The notes beneath the pieces were generated by a model. That model did no database searches. It was given only the letters and a program-made list of their open reading frames with translations, and was not told the DNA's origin. Shown in pieces: positions 44,497 through 52,971 of a DNA stretch of 64,000 bases. The DNA is taken from the NCBI GenBank assembly GCA_003153555.1, contig PLZS01000084.1:110108-174107 (forward strand). Direction: 5' to 3'. Position numbers and translations under genes: made by a program. This DNA comes from Candidatus Melainabacteria bacterium (GTDB taxonomy: Bacteria; Cyanobacteriota; Vampirovibrionia; Obscuribacterales; Obscuribacteraceae). Each line of letters opens with the position of its first letter. Positions within the stretch are counted from its first letter, which is position 1.

Positions 44497-44625
44497 GTGT
44501 ATTCAGGTGGTATCCGCATGGGAGACCTGTCCGCCAAGGTGCATGTGGCACCACGCACGGTGACTGATCTCGTGGACGGTCTGAAGAAAGCGTTATTTGT
44601 CGAACGTTCCAGCCACGACGGTGAC
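44497..44625 (+). pseudogene. Fragment of a MarR-family winged helix
   Basis: The frame reads GGIRMGDLSAKVHVAPRTVTDLVDGL...LFVER, which is the helix-turn-helix plus start of the wing of a MarR repressor (family form RMGxLAxxLxVxPRTVTxLVDGLExxGLVER). An in-frame stop lies directly upstream and the rest of the protein is missing. The 3' part overlaps the antisense end of the M16 protease gene. It is a remnant. Confidence 0.65.
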
Positions 44626-47334
44626 GGCTTTATCAGGGTGGAAGTACTTCTTCATGGCGGCGTCTACTTGAGGCTTGGTGACAGCAGCATAGTTTTTCGA
44701 CATGTTATCCAGCTCGGCTGGTCCTAGTCCTAAAAACTCAAATTCTGTTACAGCTCTGGCGATACCCAATGATGAAGCCAGCCCAACGGTGAAAGCCCCA
44801 ACAGCTCTGCCTGTCTCTTTGGCCAGCTCTTCGGAAGAGATACCATTCTCAATATAGTCTGATAAAACTTGTGATACCAAACTCAGTGACTTTTCAACAT
44901 TCTTTGGATTCACTGACAGACTGACCGACCATGGTGCGCTACCAAAGGCGGTATCAGAGAATGCGGAGTGAATACCGTAGGTTAAACCGGCCCGATCGCG
45001 CACCACATTGCCCAAACGCGAAGTGATCGTGTCTTGACCGAGAGCGGCGTTAGCCAGTTTCGCAGCATAAAAGTCTTTACCTGTACGCTGCAAGTCGGTA
45101 GGATGAGCGATGACGATATCAGTGCTCTTCTTTTCAGGTAGTGCCACATCGATGCGACTTGATTTCTTAGGCAAAGCAGCCTGAGGGATGTGGACTGCCG
45201 AGGGCTCCTCACCTTGCCAGTCTCCAAATTTATCGGAAATGTGCTGAAGAGCTTCGTCTAAATCAGTATCTCCTACCACTGTGATGATCATTCCTTTTGG
45301 ACTAAAGAGCTTTTTGTGAGTAGCGTGAACAGTCTCGAGTGAAACGCCCTCAAGATCAATCATTTGCTCCTCAAACGTCTTTTCATAAAATGGATGTTTA
45401 GGATCAAAAATGGTGCGGCGTAGTTTGTTCCACGCCATACTGCGTGTGTTGTTCAGAGCTTCAGTAAATCTCGAACGCCACTCAATTTTGGTTTTAGCCA
45501 GCTCTTCTGTAGACAATAAAGGGTTACGAATCAGGTCGGCAAGCAAATCTAAATACATCGGTAAGTCACCAGAGACGACGTGCGTTCCGAAACTCAAGCG
45601 ATAATTGTCGACTGAGAATTCAAGCCCAGCTGCAATACCCATGTTTTCGAGCGTCTGGGCAATTTGCATTTTGCTGTATTTCGTCGAACCCTTGGGTAAG
45701 AGATCCGCGACCAATTCTGCCAAGTTGCTGTTGTGACCGTCAGCGGTGAAATACTTTCCGGCCTTTAGAATTCCGCAAATTCCCACCGATTCAGTGCCTG
45801 GATTTTGCATCAACAACACAGTCAAACCATTCGGCAAAACTTTCTTGACGAGGCGGGAGGCAAAAGAAGACGTGTGAATTTTAGGCTTTTTCACTTTCGC
45901 TTTCGCGACAACAGGTTTGTCGGCCATGAGATCAGCGAGGTCATGATTCTCATCTCCAACCTCTTCATTGATGAACTGAGCCTCAAGTGCGGCAGCCATC
46001 TGTTCAGGACTCATCTCAATTTGATTAGGAATGAAAATTCCCACGGTGCGATTGCTCTTGTTGAAGTAAGTAGCGACTACACGTCGTATGTCTTCCGGAG
46101 TGACCGCATCAAAATTGTCGTCATATTCCATCAACCAGTGCCAATCTGCTTTTGATTCGGCTTCACCGAGCATAAATGCAAGACTGCTGGAATCAGCCTT
46201 TGCCAGAATGGTGCCTTTGCGATTCGAACTTTTGGCGCGATTCAATTCCTCTTCAGAGACAGGCTCTCTGCTTAATCTTTCGAGTTCGGCATAAATGGCA
46301 TCCTCGACATGTTGAGTCTCCACGTCTTGAGTGACAGTTGCTCCAATGATAAATAAACCGGGATCATGAAGATCATCATGTCGCGCAAAAGTCTCTGCTG
46401 CCAAACTTGTGTCAATCAGGACTTTGTACAAGCAACTTGATCGTTCGTAGGTGCTGCCGAGAATGTGGCGCAATGCCGCTAACGCGTAGTTATCTTTATG
46501 CGTTGCCTCAGGAACATGATGACCGATCAAAATTCTCGCTAAATCACCAGCGCGGTTAATTTCAAATCGACGCTCACCTTCTTGTGGTGGCTCAGTCGTA
46601 TAGACTTCAGGAATTGGATGTGGTGCGGCTGGAATTTTGCCGTAATGTTTTTCAATAACTGAGAGAGCTTCCTCGGGTTTAAAATCGCCAACCAAGACGA
46701 CCGTGGCATTATTCGGCCAATAGAACGTATTGTAAAACTCACGCAACCTCTCCATCGACACACCTTCTACGTCAGTGCGCCAGCCAATCGTCGGATGGTG
46801 ATAGGGATGCTCTCTGAAGGCCAGTGCATACAGATCTTTCTCGAGTGCTTCTTCAGGGTAATTTTCGCCGCGCTCAAGTTCATTTCGAACAACAGACATT
46901 TCAGAGTCATGATCGCTTTGACGCAGTAGCAAATTGCGCATGCGGTCTGCTTCGAGTTCGACACAGAGCTCCATGTACTCCGCAGGCACCACCTCGAAAT
47001 AACTGGTGCGATCGAACCATGTAGTGGCATTCCAGTAAGCACCAACTTGGGTTAACAAATCATCGATGCCGTTGCCCTTGTCTGGATTGTGCTTTTTAGT
47101 GCCCTTAAACAACATGTGTTCCAGGAAGTGAGTGGATCCAGTGTATCCCACGCCTTCATTTCTACTGCCAACCTTGTACAACACTAGAAGCGTAATCACC
47201 GGCGCCGTGTGATTCTCGAGAAGCAAGACTTTCAACCCATTCGGCAAGCGATACTCAACGACGTTTTTGTCTTCTGAAACTTTTTCGATCGAAACTTTGC
47301 TCGATTGTTCAGATTCGTTAATTGTGTTAATCAT
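44593..47334 (-). CDS. M16 zinc metallopeptidase, two-domain
   Basis: A 913-residue protease of the insulinase/pitrilysin family, with two ~450-residue halves. The N-terminal half has the inverted zinc motif HFLEHMLFKGT and the downstream glutamate (VELEADRMRNLLL). The C-terminal half lacks HxxEH (NLAELVADLLPKGS) but keeps the Arg/Tyr pair region RAGLTYGIHSAF, as expected for a single-chain active/inactive pair. There is no signal peptide. Its stop lies inside the MarR remnant. GAGAGG lies close to the ATG. Likely substrate: small or unfolded peptides. Confidence 0.93.
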   Translation of the reverse strand: MINTINESEQSSKVSIEKVSEDKNVVEYRLPNGLKVLLLENHTAPVITLLVLYKVGSRNEGVGYTGSTHFLEHMLFKGTKKHNPDKGNGIDDLLTQVGAYWNATTWFDRTSYFEVVPAEYMELCVELEADRMRNLLLRQSDHDSEMSVVRNELERGENYPEEALEKDLYALAFREHPYHHPTIGWRTDVEGVSMERLREFYNTFYWPNNATVVLVGDFKPEEALSVIEKHYGKIPAAPHPIPEVYTTEPPQEGERRFEINRAGDLARILIGHHVPEATHKDNYALAALRHILGSTYERSSCLYKVLIDTSLAAETFARHDDLHDPGLFIIGATVTQDVETQHVEDAIYAELERLSREPVSEEELNRAKSSNRKGTILAKADSSSLAFMLGEAESKADWHWLMEYDDNFDAVTPEDIRRVVATYFNKSNRTVGIFIPNQIEMSPEQMAAALEAQFINEEVGDENHDLADLMADKPVVAKAKVKKPKIHTSSFASRLVKKVLPNGLTVLLMQNPGTESVGICGILKAGKYFTADGHNSNLAELVADLLPKGSTKYSKMQIAQTLENMGIAAGLEFSVDNYRLSFGTHVVSGDLPMYLDLLADLIRNPLLSTEELAKTKIEWRSRFTEALNNTRSMAWNKLRRTIFDPKHPFYEKTFEEQMIDLEGVSLETVHATHKKLFSPKGMIITVVGDTDLDEALQHISDKFGDWQGEEPSAVHIPQAALPKKSSRIDVALPEKKSTDIVIAHPTDLQRTGKDFYAAKLANAALGQDTITSRLGNVVRDRAGLTYGIHSAFSDTAFGSAPWSVSLSVNPKNVEKSLSLVSQVLSDYIENGISSEELAKETGRAVGAFTVGLASSLGIARAVTEFEFLGLGPAELDNMSKNYAAVTKPQVDAAMKKYFHPDKAVTVVAGTFDK

Positions 47335-47535
47335 TTTCCTCTCGCTTTAGACTCCGAGATCTGGGCCAAAACAGTAAAGATACAGGATCGCCAGTCGTTA
47401 TCCCAGTGCTTTGACGTCTCAGGAACATAAACATTACAGCCAGAAGTGGTTGTCATGCCTACCGTTGAGCCTCGGCTCTGTTCAGCATTGCTGCTAAAGT
47501 ACTAAAATAAATTGCCATTTACTCAGGGTAGGATC

Positions 47536-48459
47536 ATGATCGTTGCAATCACAGGTGGGACGGGCTTTTTGGGTTCGCATTTGGCGCGCACCCTGGTTGC
47601 CAATGGGCATTATGCAAAGGTGCTTGCCCGCGGCATCAACCACCGGGATCCGAGCATTCGCAAAACTCCGAACGCCGCCTTTACGCCCATTCAACTCAAT
47701 GACGAGAAAAAACTATACGCTGCATTTTCCGGCTGCGACGCTGTCGCTCACCTGGTCGGCATCAACCGTGAAGTGGAAAAAGGTGACTTCCAAAGAGTTC
47801 ACGTCGAATCAACCAAAACCGTAATTCATGCTGCTCGCCGGGCTGGCGTAAAGAAGATTGTCCTCGTCAGTTACTTGCGGGCGAGACCGCGTGCACTATC
47901 GGCATATTACAAATCAAAGTGGGACGCCGAAGAATTGATTCGAGCTTGCGAGCTTGACTACACGATCCTTAAGCCCGGGATTATCTATGGCTCGGGCGAT
48001 AGCATGCTCTCTAGTATTAAACGAACATTGGACATTATTCCGGGAGTGGCTGTTTTTCCAGCTGTTGGATTGATGGAAAAGAAAATGCGTCCGATCGCAA
48101 TTGAGGATATGGTAAGAATTTTGATCGCCGCCTTGATCGAAGATCGATTGTCGCGTCAAACCATAGCTGTAGTCGGTCCTGAGGAAATCACCCTGAGCAA
48201 AGTCGTGCAGCGCGTGGCCAAAGTTATGCGCAAACTGGTGCTGGTTCTACCTGTACCTGCTCTGGCCCAATACATGATTGCCGCCTCGATGGAAAAGTCG
48301 ATGAGAGAGCCATTGATCGCATTCGCGCAAATCCGCATGTTGGCTGAAGGAATGAGTGAGCCGCTGCCGGATTCAGAACTGCTGCCATCTGACCTCGTAC
48401 CGCATATAGAATTGACGGAAGAGACAATTCGCGCCGGGCTTCTACAACCTGGCGAATAA
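47536..48459 (+). CDS. NAD(P)-binding epimerase-like protein (NDUFA9-like SDR)
   Basis: About 307 residues from ATG 47536 with GTAGGA before it; the earlier TTG at 47512 adds a non-family leader. The atypical short-chain dehydrogenase pattern starts MIVAITGGTGFLGSHLARTLVANGH (NAD site TGGTGFLG), has DAVAHLVGIN, and a YYKSKWDAEELI segment at the catalytic Tyr/Lys position. It resembles complex I NDUFA9-like/YfcH-type proteins. The reaction is unknown. Confidence 0.9.
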   Translation: MIVAITGGTGFLGSHLARTLVANGHYAKVLARGINHRDPSIRKTPNAAFTPIQLNDEKKLYAAFSGCDAVAHLVGINREVEKGDFQRVHVESTKTVIHAARRAGVKKIVLVSYLRARPRALSAYYKSKWDAEELIRACELDYTILKPGIIYGSGDSMLSSIKRTLDIIPGVAVFPAVGLMEKKMRPIAIEDMVRILIAALIEDRLSRQTIAVVGPEEITLSKVVQRVAKVMRKLVLVLPVPALAQYMIAASMEKSMREPLIAFAQIRMLAEGMSEPLPDSELLPSDLVPHIELTEETIRAGLLQPGE

Positions 48460-48529
48460 TTTCAGATAAATTTGCTGATAGGGCGATGTCATGCAGAACG
48501 CGCTAAGATCGGCGGAAGGAGCGTGCGCT

Positions 48530-49783
48530 GTGACTAACAAGCTACTTTTATATATGCGAAGAAGTTCTACTATTCGACAAGTACACGCCGCTCAATTGCG
48601 GCAAGCGGTTCGGCTCATTGTCTCAGCAGGGTTGGCTGTTTCAGTGCTTTCTGCTCCAACCGCATTCGCCGATGAGGCCGAATGGCAAAAGTACAGCACT
48701 GAGGGCGCGAAGGCATACGACCAGGCGAACTGGGGCGCTGCCGAACGATCATTTAAGTTGGCGCTAAAAGAAGCTGACGGGTTTGGAGATAAAGATCTGC
48801 GACTGGCAGCAAGCTTGACTAACTTGGGAGTGCTCTATAACTATCGGGGACAGTCTGCCAAAGCCGAACCTTTGTTCGAACGCGCAATTGCCATCAAGCA
48901 GAAAGCGCTGGGTGCAGACAATCCAGAAGTGGTGGCAACAGTCGGCAAAATGTGCCACTTCTATATAAAGTCAGGCAACTTCGGCAAAGCAGATCCAATC
49001 AGCAACAAGATCTTGGCGTACTCCGATAAAGTCTTGAGGGAGCGAGCCCAAGTCAGTTCGAGTTTTTCTAAATTATCGACTTTCTATCAGAGCCACAAAG
49101 AATTAGAGTCAGCCGAGATTCTGGTCAAGCAAGCGCAAGAGTTGACGGAAAAGAGAGGCACCGAAGGCGATCTTGATTTGGCTGTTTTACTTGATGGCTT
49201 GGGCGGTTCGTATGCAGCCACAGGCAAGCTGGCGATGGGAGAGCAATTCTATAAACGCTCACTACAGATTCGCGAACAGACACTTGCGCCTACACACATT
49301 GCCATAGCCTCAAGCTGTGAGAATTTGGCTAAGCTATATATGCAGGAAGGGAAAGCTGCTCAGGCTGAACCTTTATATCGCCGCGCCCTAGAAATTTCGC
49401 GCAAAGTATTAGGTGAACAGAAGCCGGAAACTTTAACTCGCACTGATGGACTGGCGCAATGCTGCATTAAAATAGGCAACACACAAGAAGCAGAAGCATT
49501 GTACCATCACGTTCTTGATGTTTTTGAAAAAGCATACGGCAAGAACAACGGTTACGTCTTGAGCTGTCAATTATCGCTGAGCGCGCTGTTGACCAAACAA
49601 GGTCGCTATGAAGAAGCAGCTCCGCTCTTAAGTCAGGCTGTCAAAGTTTCTGAAAAGCTGAATGGTCCACAACACGCATCATTGTCGCCAATTTTAGATA
49701 GCTATGCAGAAATCTTGGAAAAGACCAATCATAAGTCCGAAGCTGCCAAGTTGAAGGCGCGTGCTAAAGCAATACGAGGCTAG
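48530..49783 (+). CDS. Secreted TPR protein (kinesin-light-chain type)
   Basis: About 417 residues from GTG 48530, chosen because AAGGAG lies eight bases upstream; an ATG at 48491 adds 13. A long signal region (RLIVSAGLAVSVLSAPTAFADEA) precedes about seven TPRs, many with the kinesin-light-chain form (LTNLGVLYNYRGQSAKAEPLFERAI, LDGLGGSYAATGKLAMGEQFYKR, ENLAKLYMQEGKAAQAEPLYRRAL). The paralogue at 34977-35543 starts its mature part in the same way. A scaffold role outside the cytoplasm is likely; the partner is unknown. Confidence 0.87.
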   Translation: MTNKLLLYMRRSSTIRQVHAAQLRQAVRLIVSAGLAVSVLSAPTAFADEAEWQKYSTEGAKAYDQANWGAAERSFKLALKEADGFGDKDLRLAASLTNLGVLYNYRGQSAKAEPLFERAIAIKQKALGADNPEVVATVGKMCHFYIKSGNFGKADPISNKILAYSDKVLRERAQVSSSFSKLSTFYQSHKELESAEILVKQAQELTEKRGTEGDLDLAVLLDGLGGSYAATGKLAMGEQFYKRSLQIREQTLAPTHIAIASSCENLAKLYMQEGKAAQAEPLYRRALEISRKVLGEQKPETLTRTDGLAQCCIKIGNTQEAEALYHHVLDVFEKAYGKNNGYVLSCQLSLSALLTKQGRYEEAAPLLSQAVKVSEKLNGPQHASLSPILDSYAEILEKTNHKSEAAKLKARAKAIRG

Positions 49784-51476
49784 TTTCAGAGTTAGCCAGT
49801 TCCAGGATGGCATCTTTAATAGCCTGGACAGAATCGTGGCGTAGCTGGGCGTTTGGCTCTGTTGCCTTCGAAATTATTTCATTGAACCGCTGGGAAATTT
49901 CCGGGCACAGAGATTTAGGGTTGGAACGCACAAAGGGTTTTGGATCCTGACCAGTCAGCAAATAAAACAATGTGCCACCAAAAGCGTAAATGTCCGATTG
50001 AGCGCTTTCATGCCCACGTAACAGCTCTAGTGGTGTGTAGCGCCGATCAAAGCCAGCGCAGTTAAACTGCGAAGGCAGTAACTGCATACCAATGGCGAAT
50101 TGATTGAGCTTGACGAACCCACCTTTGGCTAGAATCAGCGAGTCTGGAGTGAACGCCTTATGTATGTAAGGCGGGTCTAAATAGTGCAAGTGCAGCAGGA
50201 TTTCGCACATTTCGAGGGCAATTTCTCGAACTCGCGCTTCTTTTAGCGGACCTGATCCCTGAACAATTTCCCGCAAGGTTTTGGAAGCATCATATTCGGT
50301 GACAACAAAAATAGAGCCATCTTCGACAAACACGTCTAGCCATCTAATGATGTTGTTATTGTTGATGCAACTAAGGCGCCGCACCTCGCGTTCGATATGA
50401 TGCAGCATCCAATACCATTGACTTGGACCTTGTTTGGTTGGCAGAATAAATTGACGAATTCGAACTTGTGAGGAACAAGAGTTCTCGACTTCGCCAACAG
50501 TGTTCAAACCTCTGAATGAAGTTGCTTGGGAGCTACCGTTGCCGCCTCGTGATACTTCAGCGATATGATCGATTCCAAATTTGCGAAGCGGCGACGTGTC
50601 TGTAATTTTGTATTTGCCTTTTTTGAGAGACTTGCCCACCATCGTTTCGGTTGCGATGGGCCTTCTCTTTGCGGACAGACTACGCATAATATCAACAGTC
50701 CAACGCACTAAATAACTCCAACGATATTGTTGAACCGGCTGTAGCGCAAGCACCATTGAAGAAGCTTTCACTGCCCACGGTGCCCGCTTCTGCAATGCCT
50801 TAATTAGAACACCACTGGCAAATTCTCTACAGTCGAGTCTTAGAGCCTTACCAAGGTTGTCACGAATGCACAAAACCTCGTATTTTTCGTCACCACTGCC
50901 GTGTTCTTCAAAGTAAACGAGAGCGATGCGCTTCCAGGGCAGCACAAGACCCATGTATGAAAAAAACTTACCGGACCATTGAAGATTTAGTCCCTGGGGA
51001 GAAATTGCTATGTGATCAGGTTCCAGAAGTTTACTCCAACTGAATGCACCGATGCCTCGACGCATATCTAAGATGGATAAAGAAAGAATCGTCAAAACAC
51101 CAGCTGAGGCGATCAGAAAGTAAGCCATCATAACGATAAGATACTCCAGACCACTCATGTGGAGCGTGACTACAAATGCCGGCAACTCCACAGACGCAAT
51201 GGCACCAATTAGACACGGAATCGGCAAATATGCTTGAGCAAGTTTATTAAATCCCAAAGCGTTCGATTGCAGCAAAGATCTGGAGAAAATTCTCGACGGT
51301 GACTCACTTCCACCGTAAGCAAGAAGCAGTTGGCTTTGTAAATCGCCAACGGTAGAGTTGCTCTCATCGAGAGCTTGCAGAGAAGTGTCGCGCAAATCCA
51401 AAAGCGGCATTGCGACTTCGTCTAAAACTTCTTCGCAGTCCTTCCGCGATGAATAAGGAATAATCTCGTTAGTCAT
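49764..51476 (-). CDS. Membrane pseudokinase, fourth gene of the kinase operon
   Basis: About 570 residues from ATG 51476, which overlaps the previous gene by eight bases; TTG at 51500 is an alternative. Order: polar N terminus (1-~80), two TM helices (~85-140), PH-like beta module (~145-235, with HIAISPQGLNLQW, WKRIALVYFEEHG), then a kinase fold (~310-565). The catalytic loop reads YIHKAFTPDSLIL (HRD changed to HKA) and the DFG position reads NQFAIG, so catalysis is unlikely. Fold hallmarks remain: DIYAFGGTLFYLLTGQDPKPF. It ends 19 bases inside the convergent TPR gene's 3' end. Confidence 0.87.
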   Translation of the reverse strand: MTNEIIPYSSRKDCEEVLDEVAMPLLDLRDTSLQALDESNSTVGDLQSQLLLAYGGSESPSRIFSRSLLQSNALGFNKLAQAYLPIPCLIGAIASVELPAFVVTLHMSGLEYLIVMMAYFLIASAGVLTILSLSILDMRRGIGAFSWSKLLEPDHIAISPQGLNLQWSGKFFSYMGLVLPWKRIALVYFEEHGSGDEKYEVLCIRDNLGKALRLDCREFASGVLIKALQKRAPWAVKASSMVLALQPVQQYRWSYLVRWTVDIMRSLSAKRRPIATETMVGKSLKKGKYKITDTSPLRKFGIDHIAEVSRGGNGSSQATSFRGLNTVGEVENSCSSQVRIRQFILPTKQGPSQWYWMLHHIEREVRRLSCINNNNIIRWLDVFVEDGSIFVVTEYDASKTLREIVQGSGPLKEARVREIALEMCEILLHLHYLDPPYIHKAFTPDSLILAKGGFVKLNQFAIGMQLLPSQFNCAGFDRRYTPLELLRGHESAQSDIYAFGGTLFYLLTGQDPKPFVRSNPKSLCPEISQRFNEIISKATEPNAQLRHDSVQAIKDAILELANSETSLVLL

Positions 51477-52971
51477 CCTCGACACCTTTGTGTGAGCCAA
51501 TCAACATAGCGTCTTGCGGAAGAGCATTGTTGCTGCCCTTGGGTAAAAAGCCTCCCAGGTCATGTACAAGTTCTGCGGCGCTTCCTCTTTGTTCAGGGTC
51601 GAAGCTGAGCAACCTATCAATCAATTGACTGAACGACAACGAGACTTTCGATCTAACAGCCGAAACTACAGCACCGGCGTAACACTCGGGATCCATCTTT
51701 GTGATCGCAAAGTACATAGTCGCACCAATAGAATAAAGATCGCTTGCAGGAACAGCGACGCCAGCAATTCGTTCTGGCGCAGCATACGGTGCATCAATAA
51801 GCAGAGCGTCAGAATACTTCATGATCAAATCGTTGGCAAATCCGAACTCAGTGAGCAACACAGTGCCATTTTTCTTCCAAACGATCGCATCTGGACGAAT
51901 GCCCCCCAGGATAAGTGACGGATCAAGTGAATGTACTGCCTGTACCGCTTCTGCCAGCTTCAATGCCAGAGAAGTAACTTGCTTTTCATTCAAGTTTCCG
52001 TGTTTCAAAACAAATGATCGAAGCGTTTGATCGAGACATGGTTCCATCAGAACATAGAACTTTTCTTCATGCACCCTGTAGTCAACGAGATTCAGAACAT
52101 GAGGTAGTTGCAGATCCTTATAAGATTTACTGATGGAAATTAGCTCCTCAACACATCTGTCACGTTTCAGTGGATCCAATATCGATAAATCGTATTCGGT
52201 TAGTTTCAGATTTCTGCCTTGTCCGATGTCGGCTACCAGATATGAGCTGCGATTGCCACCAGCGGCCAGGCCTTTTTCAACAATATAAGCGCCATCAAGC
52301 AGTGACGCGCCCTTTTCGTGGAGTCGATTATTTACCAGACCGAAATCCTTAGAGAGTATTGATCGGTGCTTTTTGGCGAAAACAAAAAATTGTGAGTCTG
52401 CAATTTCAAAATCATTGCGAGCCACAAGTTCACTTACCGCAGGAGTGAGGCTCTCGGCATTTGCCCAAGTCAGCAAACCATCTGCGAGGCAACGCAAGTC
52501 CTCCCGTGGTATGCGAGTCGTTTGCAAATCGACTCTTCCTCCGGATTTAAAAGCCAGGGTTAAGACATTTCCGCCAATGTAATTACTGGAATCATGACCC
52601 ATGTGTAAATCAGCGCTTTCAAGATCTGACCAGGAGCGTGTCAATCGACCGTTCAACCAAGGCGCAAACAAGATTGGAAAAGAAATACCGGTATCAGATA
52701 TACCGAGGCGAGCACTTCGCAATAACATGCGAGAAACAATTCCTATGACGGGAATTATACAAAACACTGTAATGAGAAATTTATCCGAGCCTGGCAATAC
52801 CATAATGGCGAAAAACTCGAAAACAAGCATGATGAATACGAATGAAATAACCGAAGAAACCACATCAGCCAAGGCAAAAAGTCGGTGCGGGTTTTCTTGT
52901 TGATTCAAGAAAAAAGGATACCGAACGATTTTCTTTTTGCTTACATTTAGATTTAGGACTTCTTCGCTCAT
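51469..52971 (-). CDS. Membrane pseudokinase, third gene of the kinase operon
   Basis: A 500-residue protein with two TM helices (~33-85), a PH-like module (~88-170: GISDTGISFPILFAP, WSDLESADL, LTLAFKSGGRVDL) and a kinase fold (~225-480). The catalytic loop reads LILGGIRPDAIVW, with no HRD, and the DFG motif is EFG. A lysine in NLKLTEYDL may be the VAIK equivalent. It is a predicted pseudokinase. Its ATG overlaps the stop of the 630-residue kinase by four bases (ATGA), so translation is coupled. Fold marks remain (DLYSIGATMYFAITKMDPE). Confidence 0.87.
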   Translation of the reverse strand: MSEEVLNLNVSKKKIVRYPFFLNQQENPHRLFALADVVSSVISFVFIMLVFEFFAIMVLPGSDKFLITVFCIIPVIGIVSRMLLRSARLGISDTGISFPILFAPWLNGRLTRSWSDLESADLHMGHDSSNYIGGNVLTLAFKSGGRVDLQTTRIPREDLRCLADGLLTWANAESLTPAVSELVARNDFEIADSQFFVFAKKHRSILSKDFGLVNNRLHEKGASLLDGAYIVEKGLAAGGNRSSYLVADIGQGRNLKLTEYDLSILDPLKRDRCVEELISISKSYKDLQLPHVLNLVDYRVHEEKFYVLMEPCLDQTLRSFVLKHGNLNEKQVTSLALKLAEAVQAVHSLDPSLILGGIRPDAIVWKKNGTVLLTEFGFANDLIMKYSDALLIDAPYAAPERIAGVAVPASDLYSIGATMYFAITKMDPECYAGAVVSAVRSKVSLSFSQLIDRLLSFDPEQRGSAAELVHDLGGFLPKGSNNALPQDAMLIGSHKGVEDD

